A stretch of DNA of 64,000 nt from Puccinia triticina. Lineage: Eukaryota; Basidiomycota; Pucciniomycetes; Pucciniales; Pucciniaceae. Location of the stretch: NCBI RefSeq assembly GCF_026914185.1, contig NC_070570.1:248001-312000 (forward strand), in the 5' to 3' direction. The translations under genes were made by a program, and so were the position numbers. This document shows positions 10,809 through 22,103 of the stretch, piece by piece. Within the stretch, counting starts at the first letter, position 1. Each line of letters opens with the position of its first letter. The notes beneath the pieces were generated by a model that had not been told where the DNA came from, searched no databases, and saw only the letters and a list, made by a program, of their open reading frames with translations.

Positions 10809-12123
10809 TTCAATTGAGAAACTGAAGGCTAGGTTTGTCGTCCGTGTCTTCAAACAAAGAATTGGGCGAGATGTGAAATCTACTTTTGCACCCACGGCGT
10901 CCTTGACCACCTTACGGCTTCTGCTGACATTGGCGATCATCAATAAGTAGAAAATCAATTCATTCAATGTCACCGGCGCTTTTGTACATAGCCCAATAGA
11001 AGAAACGCTCTATGTGGATCCTCCTGTTGAGCTTTTTCCTAACCTGAAGGGCAAGGTCTTGAAGTTAAAAAAAGCGCTCTATGGGACTCAACAAGCCAGT
11101 CGATGCTGGTGGAAACACTGTAGGGGACTCCTTCATACATGGGAATTCACCTGCGACAAGGTTGAGGAATGTTTGTATCGGTATAAGAAAGGGAATTCAA
11201 TAATCATTATATGGATCCACGTCGATGACGGGATTGTATTTAGCAATGATGATGCGGCACTCAATCTTCTTCGTCAGAAACTCAAGGCTAATCTAAGGGT
11301 CAAGTGGGACGATCAACAGGAAAAACTCGTCGGTATCAAAATGGAATATGAAGACAACTCAATCTTTCTTAGTCAACCACTTCTGATAGACCAAAAAATC
11401 AGAAAATTCAAAGCTGAAGTACAACCAACAATCATCCCGACATACACTCGACTCGTTGGGGACAAACTTTCAACTTCATACGATCAACCAGTAAACGCAA
11501 CGTTGTACCAATCTTTGATAGGGTCTCTCAACTACATTGCACTTGGGTCCATGCCCGACTTAAGCTTTGCGGTGAATTTCTTAGCTCGGTTCAGTGCAAA
11601 TCCGGACGTGACACATTGGGGTGCCCTCAAACACCTTGTACAATACTTGGCAACAACTTGCAACAAACGGCTGAAATTAGAACACACTAACAACAAGTTA
11701 ATAACCTGGGCCAATGCTAACTGGGGTGGCGAATTCTAACGGTCCACATCCGGTTTTGTGATGTCATTCATGGGAAGTCCTATCGCGTGGGGTTCTCGAC
11801 GACAGAAGGTTGTGGCGACTTCGACATGCGCTGCGGAGTTCATATCAATTGGCTCTGCAGTTGACTTTCTCCTTTTTCTACTCCCAATAATAAAATCACT
11901 CGGGATCAATCCAGAAACTATACTTCAGTGCGACAATCAAGCCGCGGTACTGGTTTCCGACGACAACACATCCAAAGGCAGGATGAAGAGCCTAGAACGC
12001 AATTTCTTTTTTGTCAACGACGCCGTCCGAGAGCACAACATCAAGCTCAGTTGGGTTTTGACATCCGACAATCTTGCCGATTTCTTCACCAAACCATTGG
12101 GCGCCAATCTTCATTCTATTTGA
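10809..12123 (+). pseudogene. copia pol, RT and RNase H (broken by stops)
   Basis: It starts with SIEKLKARFVVRVFKQRIG and continues TFAPTASLTTLRLLL, a copia RT beginning. A TAG at 10948-10950 interrupts it. The first catalytic Asp is replaced by Asn (SFNVTGAF, AAT at 10966-10968). The second motif is intact (WIHVDDGIVF, near 11215). RNase H has TWANANWGG, then a TAA at 11737-11739, then RSTSGFV, STCAAEF and the C-terminal ADFFTKPLG. With two stops and a lost active-site residue it cannot act. It ends 234 bp before the 3' LTR. Confidence 0.88.
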
Positions 12124-12348
12124 ATGTCCAAGATACTCCAATAGGTTGAAAAATAACTCAAATATTCTTGTTTGTTCACTTCCTTGTCTTCTATCTCTAA
12201 CAGTCCCCACTCAATTTTTTTTCACATTGTTTCCTAATCATTTTCTTATCCTATTGTCTCACAATCCCCACTCATTTTCCTTCAGAATGTTCCCTATAAA
12301 AAGTTTCTTTTTCCTTTCCTGACAGTTGTATTTAGAGGTGTGGAGTTT

Positions 12349-12357
12349 GAGGGGGGG
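12349..12357 (+). promoter_or_regulatory. polypurine tract of the copia element
   Basis: GAGGGGGGG lies immediately before the 3' LTR start at 12358, the standard place for plus-strand priming. Confidence 0.8.
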
Positions 12358-12458
12358 TGTTGGAGTGTGGGGTGGGCAAACTCCACATTTAGAGTGTGCG
12401 GAAGTCAAGAGGAGGTTGGGGAGGATACATGCAATCAAGGGTTTTTCCATCGACAACA
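12358..12458 (+). repeat. copia 3' LTR
   Basis: This 101-bp repeat of 5004-5104 is followed by the ATTTT target duplication and then by the remainder of the host LTR. Confidence 0.92.
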
Positions 12459-12815
12459 ATTTTCTTTATCCAAAGAAATCCAACTATTTCCCCCCTTCTT
12501 TCTTGTGTCCTGTAGTCACTATAGAGACTCAGGCTCACATTATATAGAAAAATGTGAGGGATTTTAGCTACAAGGGGGACTCTGGATGAGGGATTTTAGC
12601 TGGTGGGCTGCGTACAAGTGGTGTCAGAAGATACTAAATACAGGCAGAAAGTGGGGTGAGAAATGAAAGATGATGTCATACTGATGCAAGGAGTGCATAA
12701 AAAAAGCAGGGAAATGTCAAATACAGGGGTACCTCATGCAAGGGGTGCATGAGTGGTGTCAGATTAATGCAAGGTGGGGTCAGAAGACTGCATGCAGCTG
12801 CAAGGGGTGCATAAA

Positions 12816-13781
12816 TGTGAGCCTGAGTCTCTATAGTGACAACAGGACACAAGAAATGGGGGGGCAATAGTTAGATTTCTTGGGATAAAGAAACTACAAC
12901 TATAAGAGAAAAAGAGAAAGAGAGGAAGAAACCAAGTAGGATAAGGAAAAAGAGAAGTACTAGGTTATTCTAGTGGGCATGCACGTCCACTGGCAATGCT
13001 ACTCTTCAGAAGAGTGCAGCTAATCTGTGCTAGAAGTGCTACAGCTTCCTCTCAGGAGGGTATCTGGATTAGATAAGTTTAATCCAGCCACAATTTTTTA
13101 GCTTCCTTCTGGATAGTCAAGGTTCTTAAAGGGAAACCTGAGGGACAGCCCTGTAACCTAGATTTGAGGCAAAGGCCAAGTGATAATAAGGGACAGCCCT
13201 GTGATCAAGATAGAGGCAAAGGCCTGTGGATTTGGAGGGACAGCCCTGTGATCAAGAAGGAGGCAAAACCGGAAGAAAGAGCAGATCAAGCAAGACACAG
13301 AGTTTTACCTCTGAGATAAACAAGGTTCAGTGAAAGAAGTTACTTACTGTCAATATCCTAGGCGCCTGTGACGGTAGGTATACTGGGAGTATAGTAGGCT
13401 CTTTGGTGGTGATCCTGGAGTTATCTGGGTGGTGGTTCTGGTGTGCTGAAGTCTGTAGATCCGCCTCAGGCAAGGGGGATCCTGACTACGAAAATTTTCA
13501 CAGTTTGCTTATGTAATTTACATATGTACATGTGGTTTGGTGCGCCTGGTAGTGCTGACACGTCACAACTGCGCAAGCGCGCCACAACTCAATAACTCAG
13601 GGAAGGAGTATAGTTACAATGAATTAATAAGTTGTAACTAGGGTTAAAATTGCATGAGGAAACAGAATATGAAGTCAAAACAAGGTTGTCTCTTAAGATG
13701 AAAAATATATAAAGTAATTTATATGTAACAAAGGTAGAACAGGCAGCTTTTAGGTCAGCTGTGATGACTCTAAGGCTGACA
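12816..13781 (-). mobile_element. solo LTR (TGTCAGCC...GGCTCACA family), reverse copy
   Basis: It is a 966-bp unit with ends TGTGAGCCTGAGTC and CTCTAAGGCTGACA and exact 5-bp duplication ATAAA at 12811-12815 and 13782-13786. The uninterrupted host reading GTGCATAAATGAGGCGG exists at about 10438-10456 in a sister LTR. It is inverted relative to 4097-12539, so the pair creates inverted repeats of nearly 1 kb around the copia element. Confidence 0.9.
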
Positions 13782-14146
13782 ATAAATGAAGCGGGGACGT
13801 GTCAAATACAGAAGAAATGGGGTTGGTCCCCTGCATAAGCAGTGGAGGTAAGAGGGATAGAAAAGAGTATGTGTTTGTCTGGGTCTGAGTATGTGTATAC
13901 CTGGGAAAGGTGACTTGAGGGTTGTGACAGGTTGATGACTGGGGCTGGCCGTGTCCATGAGGGTCCAAGAGGGTGTAACTTCCAATCCAGCGGGGTTACA
14001 GTGACACTTCCAGTGGTGACCAAGGGTAAAATTGGCCGTAGAATCCATTTCTGAGGCCCATTTGGTGGTATCTTGAGGCCCAGGGTGAGTAAATATATGT
14101 ATGAGAAAAAACTTTTGATTTTTCACTTTTCCGTCTACCACAACGG

Positions 14147-15005
14147 TGGTGCAGAATTTTGTGGTGGCTTGCAGAAATTGGTGGAGTTGTGTGGCGCTAA
14201 GTTTGGCAAAGTAACGGAGTACTATCCAGAGGGTGCGGGAATGATTGAGCGCAGCCATCAACCGATCAAGAGCGCTCTGGTGAAGCTGTGTGGCAAAGAC
14301 GGTAAGAAGTGGCAGCAGTATCTGCCCGCCGTTTTGTTTGCAGATCGGATTTCCACTAAGAGGACAACAGGGTATTTGCCGTACAAGATGCTGTTTGGGT
14401 GCCAGCCGGTTTTGCCGGTGGATATAGAGATGTTCACGTATCTGGCGGTAGACTGGTGGAAAGTTAAATTGGTGGACGACTTGCTTTTGGCGCAAGCGGA
14501 GCAGCTGTTGCGGCGGGATACAGTTATTGCAAAGGCGGCGGCGTGCCTCAAGGAGAGTTGTGCTAAGGCGGTCCGGTATTGGGACTGCCGCTGTTCTCAT
14601 TGCTTGCGGGATTCTCTCCGCAAGGGGGAATTGGTTCTTCTCTACAATTGCAGTCTCAAGTCTCAGTGGGGCAAGCTGTTTGCTAACCAATGGAATGGTC
14701 CTTATCGCATTGCGTCGCAATTTCCTGGTGGAAGTTACGAGTTGGAAGAGCTGGAAGGGACGCTTTTGAAGCGGCAGACGGCGGCGACGCATGTCAAGCG
14801 GTTTTACGCGCGGGGTTCTACGGATTTCGATCAGACCGCGGAATCGGATGACTCTGAGGAGGAGGTTCAGGTTCCAGAGGACGCTTTGTCTTTGGCAAGC
14901 TCAGACGGTGCGGAGGACACGGATGCGGCGTCTGGCAATGAAGATTCTGGCTTGGAAGTTGTGTCGGAGGGGGAAGGTGCGGATCAGGCACCTCCGCCGT
15001 TGTGA
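14147..15005 (+). pseudogene. Ty3/gypsy integrase, right half and C-terminal tail
   Basis: It continues the frame of 3411-3769: GGAEFCGGLQKL, then the catalytic Glu region with EGAGMIERSHQPIKSAL (about 50 residues on), LPAVLFADR, YLPYKMLFG, and a DNA-binding C-terminus with WNGPYRI. The last 70 residues are a very acidic Asp/Glu/Ser tail, ending at TGA 15003-15005. No chromodomain is visible. The right half itself is undamaged, so inactivation came from the insertion at 3770 and from loss of the 5' part. Confidence 0.85.
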
Positions 15006-15392
15006 CGAAGTCGGCGTTTGCAGACCGCTGGGGACAGCGGTAAAAAGGCTGGGGCGGGGAAGGCCGTGGCAGGCAAAAGCCACAAGTGATTATTGGTGAG
15101 GGGGTGCGCTATCTGGTCCACAGCCAGGTTACATAGCCACCCCAGGATGTTTGTTATCCTATAGAGTTTGGTTTCAGTTTTTTTATACGTTTCACTGGCT
15201 TGTTGTCTATCTGTATTTCTAGGTGCGGGGTATGGGGATTTTGTGAGGAAAACTCCTTCTGGGGCGGACCAGGTACCTTGCGGAATTTTCTCTTTTGGAT
15301 TGTGGTTTCTCTGGTTTTTCTCTTGTGGATTGCAGTTTCTATCATGGATTTCTCTCTCATGGATTGCGGTTTCCTTTTGGATTGTGTCACAG
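15006..15392 (+). other. 3' flank of the gypsy integrase, possible LTR start
   Basis: No gene. GTGAGGGGG near 15097-15108 could be a polypurine tract, with TGCGCTATCTGGTCCACAG after it as an LTR start; a similar TGCGCTATCTGGTACACG occurs at 17712. From 15258 the segment CTTCTGGGGCGGACCAGG resembles TTTCTGCGGCGGGCCAGG at 31582. Short GGATTGTGG/GGATTGCAG-type direct repeats fill 15290-15390. Confidence 0.35.
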
Positions 15393-16450
15393 TGTGGTAG
15401 ACGGAAAAGTGAAAAATCAAAAGTTTTTTTCTATACTACATAATTACTCACAATACGCCTCAAGATACCACCAAATGGACCTCAGAAATGGATTCTACGG
15501 CCAATTTTACCCCTACTCACCACTGGAAGCGTCACTGGAACCCCTCTGGATTGGAAGTTACACCCTCTTGGACCCTCATGGACACGGCCAGCCCCAGTCA
15601 TCAACCTGTCACACCCCTCAAGTCACCTTTCCCAAGTATATGCATACTCAGCCCCAGCCAAACACATACTCTTTTCTATCCCTCTTAAATCCACTGCATA
15701 TGCAGGGGACCAACCCCATTTCTTCTGTATTTGACATTTCCCCACTTCGTTTATGCGCTCCTTGCATTAGTATGACATCATCTTTCATTTCTCACCCCAC
15801 TTTCTGCCTGTACTTAGTATCTTCTGACACCACTTGTACGCAGCCCACCAGCTAAAATCCCTCATCCAGGGTCCCCCTTGTAGCTAAAATCCCTCACATT
15901 TGTCTATATAAGGAGCTCTTCCCCCCCCAGTTGTTTTTCCTCAGTTCAGTACCCACCAGTTATACAGATATCACCCATTAGCCATTATCATCACCCTTAC
16001 ACTTTTATAACATACCCTATCATCCCTCTTATCTGCAATAACCACTGAGCTCACTCTCATATTCTCATACTCTCATATCACTGGTTGCATATCACACACC
16101 TGTCACGAGTTACCTGGTTCTTGGTTCAACTCCCGACTGAGACATATACCCTTCTCAGCCCAGACACTCCTCTCAACTTCTTATATCACCCTCTCGAGGA
16201 CCTGTGTTCAACCCCCACCGGAAACATCAAGTCAACTTTCACCCTTTCCGTCATCATAAACCCTCTCAACTCTCACATACCTGTCATCAAACAACTTCAT
16301 CTGGAACTAGACCAGACCTATCACTTGAATAAAACTTGCCAAGCTTAGCTGGGTGGGTCTTGTTATCTGATAGAGAAGGGCAGAGTTTGCACCTCCATCA
16401 TCTCCTTCTCGATTCAGCAAAAGGTTCTCAGGAACACTTTTGAGTCTTAC
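15393..16450 (+). mobile_element. solo LTR of the NCGN-target family (uninterrupted copy)
   Basis: It runs TGTGGTAGACGG to TTGAGTCTTACA, 1058 bp. Flanks are ACAG (15389-15392) and ACGG (16451-16454); the first is ACGG with one CpG-to-CpA change. It carries TCTATATAAGGAGC near 15902, a probable promoter, and GAATAAAACTTGCC near 16326, a probable poly(A) signal, so the LTR reads on the plus strand. The ends and signals match copies at 3770, 9267, 28005 and 32461. Confidence 0.88.
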
Positions 16451-16514
16451 AACGGTAAAAGGGTAAAAAAAAAAAAGAAGAATAAAATGGAAAAAGCAAG
16501 TGCGGGGACTAAAG

Positions 16515-16703
16515 TGTTATGACTGATCTATGGGAGAGAAGGACCGGACCCTAGTACTTGACCTAGGATGATGTAGATTGCTAGATGGGGAGAGTGAGAG
16601 GATCTCTCCCCTGCTCCTCCTTATGGAAGGGAGCTGTGACATGTATGTACAAGAGTGACATGTCCCCCAGAGTAGGCTATGGCGCGCGGTGCAGCTCATA
16701 ACA
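16515..16703 (-). repeat. chromovirus 3' LTR
   Basis: 189-bp LTR with inverted ends TGTTATGA/TCATAACA. It contains ATTGCTAGAT (16577-16586 on the plus strand), the complement of the primer-binding site next to the other LTR. Confidence 0.92.
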
Positions 16704-16792
16704 CTACTCCGCCCCTAACGCCCAAGCCCCCGGCTCTGCGTTCTCGTCCCCAGGCAGCATTAAAAAACCCATTGGGTAAAAAAGCTTAGCCT

Positions 16793-17707
16793 TCATTTAA
16801 ACCTCCTGGACCTCCTGTGCCTCGCCGCTGCCGTCGGGAATTTTGTGTTGAAATTACCGAGTAGTTCTCTTGAATGCGCCAAATGATCCTCTGGTTCCCA
16901 AGAGTTTTCTTCTGGTCCATAACCTTTCCAACCAATCAGGTATTCGTGCCGTTTCCCTCTCTTCCCACAGTCTAAAATCTGCTCTACCTCCCATTCCTCG
17001 TCCCCCTTGATCACCACCAGCCCTGGTCCGTCCGCATTCCGGCCCGGTATCGTGTCTGTTTTGTGTTTTCTAAGCTTTGACACATGGAACACGGGGTGCA
17101 CACCGCGCATGGACGTGGGGAGGGTTAGCTTATAAACAGACAGCAAAACCTTTGATGAAACGGAAAAAGGTCCTAGCCATCTATGTGCCAGTTTGGCGCT
17201 CGGTCTTGTTGTTGAGATATGGCGACTATCCAGCCACACCGCGTCTCCGGCCTTCCACTCTGGGGTCCTCCTGACTTTGCGGTCGAATTGCTTCTTCATG
17301 TATTCCTGCGCTGCTTCCAGGCTGGCCTTCAATTCATCTTGCGTTTCCGTGAGGTTCTTCATGCGCGCCTCCACCATCGGCAAACACTGGTCGGGGTTTG
17401 GCACGTCGCCAAAGGTAGGGTCAAATCCGTAGTTGGCTTTAAACGGCGACATCCCTATGGATTGGTGTTCGCTGTTATTGTACGCAAACTCAGCCGTCGC
17501 TAGCAGGGGCTCCCAATCGTCCTGTCGGTACCCAATGAAATGCCGCAAGTATTGTTCAATGGCCTTGTTCACGATTTCTGATTGGCCATCTGTGCGTGGG
17601 TGATAGGCCGTGGACGGGCACAGACGGATTCCCATGCGCTTGCTCAGTTCCTGCGTGATTTGCGATATGAACACGCTCCCCCGGTCTGATATGATTGTCT
17701 TGGGCGT
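16793..17707 (-). CDS. chromovirus integrase C-terminal half with chromodomain
   Basis: On the minus strand it starts at PKTIISDRGSVF, containing the second catalytic Asp, and continues with AYHPRTDGQSEIVNKAIEQY, which carries the catalytic Glu. FAYNNSEHQSIGMSPF and LGPFSVSSKV follow. The last 60 residues form a chromodomain: WEVEQILDCGKRG, YLIGWKGYG and NSWEPEDHL, with the aromatic cage positions filled. In chromoviruses this domain steers integration to modified chromatin. The frame joins the upstream part of pol across the insertion 17708-18607 at LHG|TPK. Confidence 0.9.
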   Translation of the reverse strand, partial: TPKTIISDRGSVFISQITQELSKRMGIRLCPSTAYHPRTDGQSEIVNKAIEQYLRHFIGYRQDDWEPLLATAEFAYNNSEHQSIGMSPFKANYGFDPTFGDVPNPDQCLPMVEARMKNLTETQDELKASLEAAQEYMKKQFDRKVRRTPEWKAGDAVWLDSRHISTTRPSAKLAHRWLGPFSVSSKVLLSVYKLTLPTSMRGVHPVFHVSKLRKHKTDTIPGRNADGPGLVVIKGDEEWEVEQILDCGKRGKRHEYLIGWKGYGPEENSWEPEDHLAHSRELLGNFNTKFPTAAARHRRSRRFK

Positions 17708-18607
17708 TGTGGTGCGCTATCTGGTACACGCGGTGTCAAGATCAAATTTCGCGATGGCGTGCGGAAGACCTCAAGACGCGTGGAGGGATCAATTTTCCTG
17801 GGCGCGACGCGCGTCAAGACTCGACATCATTGGATCTCAGGCGGGCGCGCGCGCTTTGACGCGCCGGTTCCCTTTCCCTATTTGGTTTTGTCTTTTTTTT
17901 CCTTGTTTCCTTCTTTCCTTTATTTTTGTTCTTACCTGTTGTTTTATTTCTTATATGCGCGTGTTTGGATGTTCTGTTATGTGGTGGGTTGGTTTTGCTT
18001 GTTTGTTTTTGGTTTTGCTGGTTTTGTCTGGTTTTGTCTTTGGTTGTTTGTTTTCTCTTTCTTGTGTTTGTTGCACGCGCGGGGCATGATGAGCTGTCCC
18101 GCAGCATGTCGCGACCCCGGAATCTGAGTTCAGCCCGAACTCAGAAGATGGGGGCGGCATGGGATCACTCTGAACCGTATTTTTTCCATCAAAATTTTAT
18201 TGATCATCATCATTTGCGCCCTCAATCGCCTTCCTGGAGCTTTATCCATCCCAACGACGCGTCGGACACGTTCTGATCACGCTTTGGCGTTTCCCAACTC
18301 ATCCCTGATCCCTCTGGCCACGTTTCCCCGGCGTTTTTCGACGATCTTCGCCTCCTAAACCCCTCATTCAGTGGGCACTCTCTGACACTCCTTTTTGATC
18401 ACGACCACCGGCCGCTTTCGCCGGTACTCCCCCTTTCCTTTCCTCAAAACAAACACCCGCCGACGCGCCTCCAACGCCGTCGTAAATCACCCCTTTCTCA
18501 CCTCATCGCTACAGATTTCATTCCCCTCTTCGACCAATTCCCGGAGGGCATCCCCAAACTTTTCCCCTCCAACAACTGCCGCCGCCTGGCACAAACGGAG
18601 TTCCACA
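17708..18607 (+). mobile_element. 900-bp LTR of the NCGN-target superfamily in integrase
   Basis: The ends are TGTGGTGCGC and CGGAGTTCCACA with an exact GCGT duplication at 17704-17707 and 18608-18611. Its end TGTGGAACTCC (read on the minus strand) equals that of the element at 21026. It cuts the integrase core between the first and second catalytic Asp. No protein content; a T/G-rich block lies at 17880-18070. Confidence 0.85.
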
Positions 18608-21025
18608 GCGTCCCGTGGAGCTTCCATACGTGACGCGTCATCAGATCTGCTAGTCCCTCCGCATTGGTTGATTTATTGCAGGCAATGAAGTGGGACATTT
18701 TCGTCAGTCGGTCCACCACCGTCAGGATGCAATCCGCGCCGTTGGATTCAGGTAAATCCGTTATCAGATTGTAAGAGATGTCGGTCCAGGGCCCCGCTGC
18801 TATTGGGAGGGGCTCCAACGTTCCAAAAGGCCGTTGGAGCAATGGTTTCACTTGCTGACAGGGGTCGCAACCGTCAACGTATCGATTGACGAATTTCTTC
18901 ATTGACGGCCATGAGAAGCAGCGTCTCACTAGCGCTAAGGTTTTGGCTCTCCCGGGGTGTCCCGCTAGGCGGTTGTTGTGACGGCCTTGAAGAGTAGCCG
19001 TCTTTATGCTGTCATTGGCTGGCACCTCTATCCGACCCTGCCAATAGACTAACCCCTTGTGTACCGTGTACTCTTGTTGGTGCTGTTGTCCTGCGTCCTC
19101 CGCATAGTCACTTATCAGGCTTGTCAGTCTAGGGTCCTCAGGTGTAGCTTCACGAATTAGATTCAGCAATTCTGTATCTGAGATGACTTCCCCCGTCTTT
19201 GCAACTGCCTCGCCCGTCTGTTGCTCTTGCGCCCCCAGCACATCCACTTGGAACCATCGGTCGGCGTCTTCCAGGTCTATTGACTCGTCGATTTCTGCGG
19301 CCTCCGCGACCTCCGCGAATGTCCGCGCCGTGATGTTCTCCGGTCGCAGCAGCTGCCCGAAACTGAGCCGGTCCTCACGCCTTGGGGCCAGATCCGGGCG
19401 TCGTGACAGCGCGTCCGGTTTGCCGGCTTGTCGACCCAGTCGGAACAGGATCTTGAAGTCAAAGCAACCAAGGGTCTCAGCCCATCGCGCCTGTCGGCGC
19501 GTCAACTTCTTAGTCGTCATAAAACTTTCCAGATTGCGGTGGTCAGTATAAACTATGGCCTCCAACCTATTGGGGTTTCCCTCTAGGTAATGTCGCCATT
19601 CCTTGAAAGACGCGACAATGGCGAGCAGTACTTCTTTGTTGAAGATTTTGTAATTCTGCTCGGCTTGGATCAGGGACCTCGACAGGAATGCTACTGGATG
19701 AAGCTCCCCGTCCCGTTCGCAGACCTGAGACAATACCGCTCCCAAAGCAAAATCAGAACAGTCGCACTCCAGGATGAATGGACGGTACGGGTCCGCTATC
19801 TTAAGCACCGGTGCCGTTGTGAATGCTGTCTTCAGGGTATCAAAGGCCTTCTGGCACCGCGCATCCCACCTAAATTGCTGGTTGTCCTTTGTCAGGTCAT
19901 GCAATGGCCGTGTAGTCCCAGAGAAATGGTCAATGAATCTCCGGTAGAAGTTGGCGAACCCAATGAAGCGTTGTAACTCCGTAGTATTTGTGGGGTTCGG
20001 CCAGTTGGACACCGCGTTGACCTTCCCTGGGTCCATTCGCACTTGGTTACAAAAGATCAGTAAACCCAAATATTCTACTTTGTCCCGCGAGAATTCGCAT
20101 TTTTCCGGTTTAAGCCACAATGTGTGCTTACTGAGGATGTCGAGTATACTGCTTACCGCCGCTTCGTGGTCTGAACCCTTCTGGGTGTAGATCATTATGT
20201 CGTCAAGATACGCCGCCGTGTCTTTGCCGATGCGCCCCAGTAGGATGTCCTGGATAAAGAACTGAAAGAATCCGGGGGCCCCCGTAGGGCCGAACGGCAT
20301 GGTCAACGGCGCGAACTGGCCGGCCCTACACACGAACGCCAGTTTTTCTTCATCCCCCTCCGCCACTTGTAGGTTGCCGTACGCGTCGCGGAGATCAAGC
20401 TTATTGAACGTGTCGGCATTAAGTAGGCTATCCACCAAATCCATGCTTAACGGGAGAGGGTACTTATTTTTGACCGTAACCGCGTTTAACTTTCTGTAGT
20501 TGAAACATGGCCTAAGATTGCCGTCCTTTTTCCCTGTGAATAGGACCGGTGCTGCCCATGGGGAAGTCGTCCTCCTAATGGTCCCGTGCTCCAGGCCTGC
20601 TTGGATCAGCACGTTGAGTGCCGCGTTCTCAGCCGGCGACAACGGGATGATCCAGCTGGCCTGCGGCAGTGCACCTGGAACCAGGTCCACGCGGAATTTG
20701 TACTTCCTTCTGGGGGGCAGTCTTTGGGCCCCGGATTTGTGGAACATATTCAAGTACTGGTGATACCGTTGGAGAACTAGTTCTTTGGTCGAAATCTCCG
20801 GGTCACCCTTCCTTGCCTCTGCGGCAATTTTTGCGGACGTAGACCACGCCACCTTTGCGGTGTCAACGGACGGCTGGGTTCCTACACTTTTCAACAGAGA
20901 TAACCGCTTGCCAGATGTCCCTAACCAATGCAGATGAGAAGGGAGGGTCCTGGACTCACATTGCGGGGGTGTTACCTCACACAAAGTGTGCACCCCCTCT
21001 TCATTTAACCTAGCGTGCCTCACGG
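18608..21025 (-). CDS. chromovirus pol: RT, RNase H and integrase N-terminal half
   Basis: On the minus strand: a linker repeat (RHARLNEEGVHTLCE), then RT with LRPCFNYRKLN, FNKLDLRDAYGNLQ, FGPTGAPGFFQ and the catalytic AAYLDDIMIY; RNase H with LECDCSDFALGAVL and VYTDHRNLESF; integrase with the zinc finger HPGRAKTLALVRRC...GCDPCQQ. The first catalytic Asp of integrase, usually in ISYDLI, is Asn (ISYNLITDLP, 18768-18770), which should kill integration. RT and RNase H residues are intact. The frame is open for about 800 codons and joins the protease part across 21026-26938 and the integrase end across 17708-18607. Confidence 0.92.
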
Positions 21026-21299
21026 TGTGGAACTCCTAAAAGATCAGGAAAGAGCTGTGAGGGGAAATAGTCAACTACACTTTATATGTATGAAGTGGGT
21101 TTTATATGTAGGAATGGTTGGAGTATCTGAAGTAAGAAGGAGTCCCAAAGTGGCAAAAAAAGGAAAAAAAGTAGACCAAAGTGGCAAGTAGAAGTAGTCC
21201 AATGTGGCCAGAAAGGTGAAGTATATGTTTGAAAGATTTTTATGAATGAAGAATAATCCTAGTGGCATAAAGAGGAGTGAGGAATTTTTATCTGAGGTA

Positions 21300-21540
21300 G
21301 TGCTCATGAAGAGAAGGGAAAAAAATCTGAAGAAGGATTGGGGAAGGAGTGTAATTTCCAGATGATAATAACAGAAAAAATCTTGAAGGGATATGAAGGA
21401 GAGTAATTTTTAGATTAATAGAAATAAAGGGTCTGAAGGGAGTTGAAGGGGAGTAATATTCAGATTTAATAGGAATAAAGGGTCTGAAGGGAGTTGAAGG
21501 AGAGTAATATTCAGAAAAGAAAAGAGGGGAGTAAGTTCCA
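21300..21540 (+). repeat. tandem repeat, about 52-58 bp, four degenerate units
   Basis: Units carry GGGTCTGAAGGGAGTTGAAG and GGAGTAATATTCAGA, with two near-identical copies at about 21425-21476 and 21477-21525 and more diverged ones before. It lies at the end of the gag-only element where its 3' LTR would be expected. Confidence 0.75.
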
Positions 21541-22103
21541 TCCATGATTATTTTATTTTCCTTGATCCATAATCCCTTTTCAGGTTCCCCCCCATTATGA
21601 GGTGACTAGAGGTCCTTATTTATACTAATTTTATTCCTGAGGATGTTGTTGATGCTCCATAACAATGCTGATCCAGTTTTACTTGATTGGGCGCGGCTGC
21701 GGCGAGTCTGTTCCTAGGCGCAACGAGTAGATATCGCCAATCTTTGTTTTAGTCGTCCAAAACTCATGGGGTAAGGGAATAAAGAAAAGAAAAAAAAAAA
21801 AAAAAAAGAAAGGAAAAGGAAAAGAAAGGGAAAAGAACTCAAAAGGAAAGAAAAATTAAACCGGTTCGTGCACCGGCGTCGAAAAGAGAGTGAGAAAACA
21901 ACCAATCCGGGTCGCGCACCGGCGTCGAAAATGAATTGAGAAAGAAAATTGTGTTTTTAAAGAGAAACAAGTCAATGAATTCGGTTAATTTTTATATCAA
22001 AAGAAAGAAGGAGCTCTTGCGGTTCGATTGAGCTAACAATCAGCCCGAAATGTCGAGCGCGGAAGTTTTTGCAGCTTCTGGAGTGTGTCCAAATGGGAAC
22101 CTA

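Larger units (their letters stand above)
5004..12458 (+). mobile_element. complete Ty1/copia element with 101-bp LTRs
   Basis: Two 101-bp LTRs (5004-5104 and 12358-12458) begin TGTTGGAGTG and end TCGACAACA; I count three differences between them. The target duplication ATTTT lies at 4999-5003 and 12459-12463. Order: LTR, primer-binding site, gag, zinc knuckle, protease, integrase, RT, RNase H, purine tract, LTR, which is the copia order. Inside are insertions 7611-8244, 8413-9187 and 9267-10804. Without them the element is about 4.5 kb. It cannot move by itself because of frameshifts, stops and deletion of the integrase C-terminus. Confidence 0.92.
4097..12539 (+). mobile_element. solo LTR (TGTCAGCC...GGCTCACA family) containing a copia element
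   Basis: The ends are TGTCAGCCTTAGAG and GACTCAGGCTCACA, with a 5-bp duplication TTATA at 4092-4096 and 12540-12544. Two other copies exist, at 12816-13781 (reverse) and 38824-46546. The LTR proper is 4097-5003 plus 12464-12539, about 0.98 kb. The copia element 5004-12458 is inserted near its right end. The direction given is only the TGTCAGCC reading; I see no coding region to orient it. Confidence 0.88.
3770..14142 (-). mobile_element. solo LTR (NCGN-target family) holding a large nested stack
   Basis: On the plus strand it runs from TGTAAGACTCAAAAG to CCGTCTACCACA. The 4-bp duplication ACGG lies at 3766-3769 and 14143-14146. Removing it restores the integrase frame across VDG|GAEFCG. The LTR's own sequence is 3770-4096, 12545-12815 and 13787-14142, about 950 bp. 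The rest is insertions 4097-12539 and 12816-13781. Copies elsewhere at 9267, 15393, 28005 and 32461 show the uninterrupted order. The AATAAA and TATATAAGG signals in those copies place transcription on the minus strand here. Confidence 0.9.

Noticed and set aside
19183..20780. Plus-strand frames opposite the chromovirus pol
   Set aside because: They are antisense shadows of the RT/RNase H gene, without domain content.
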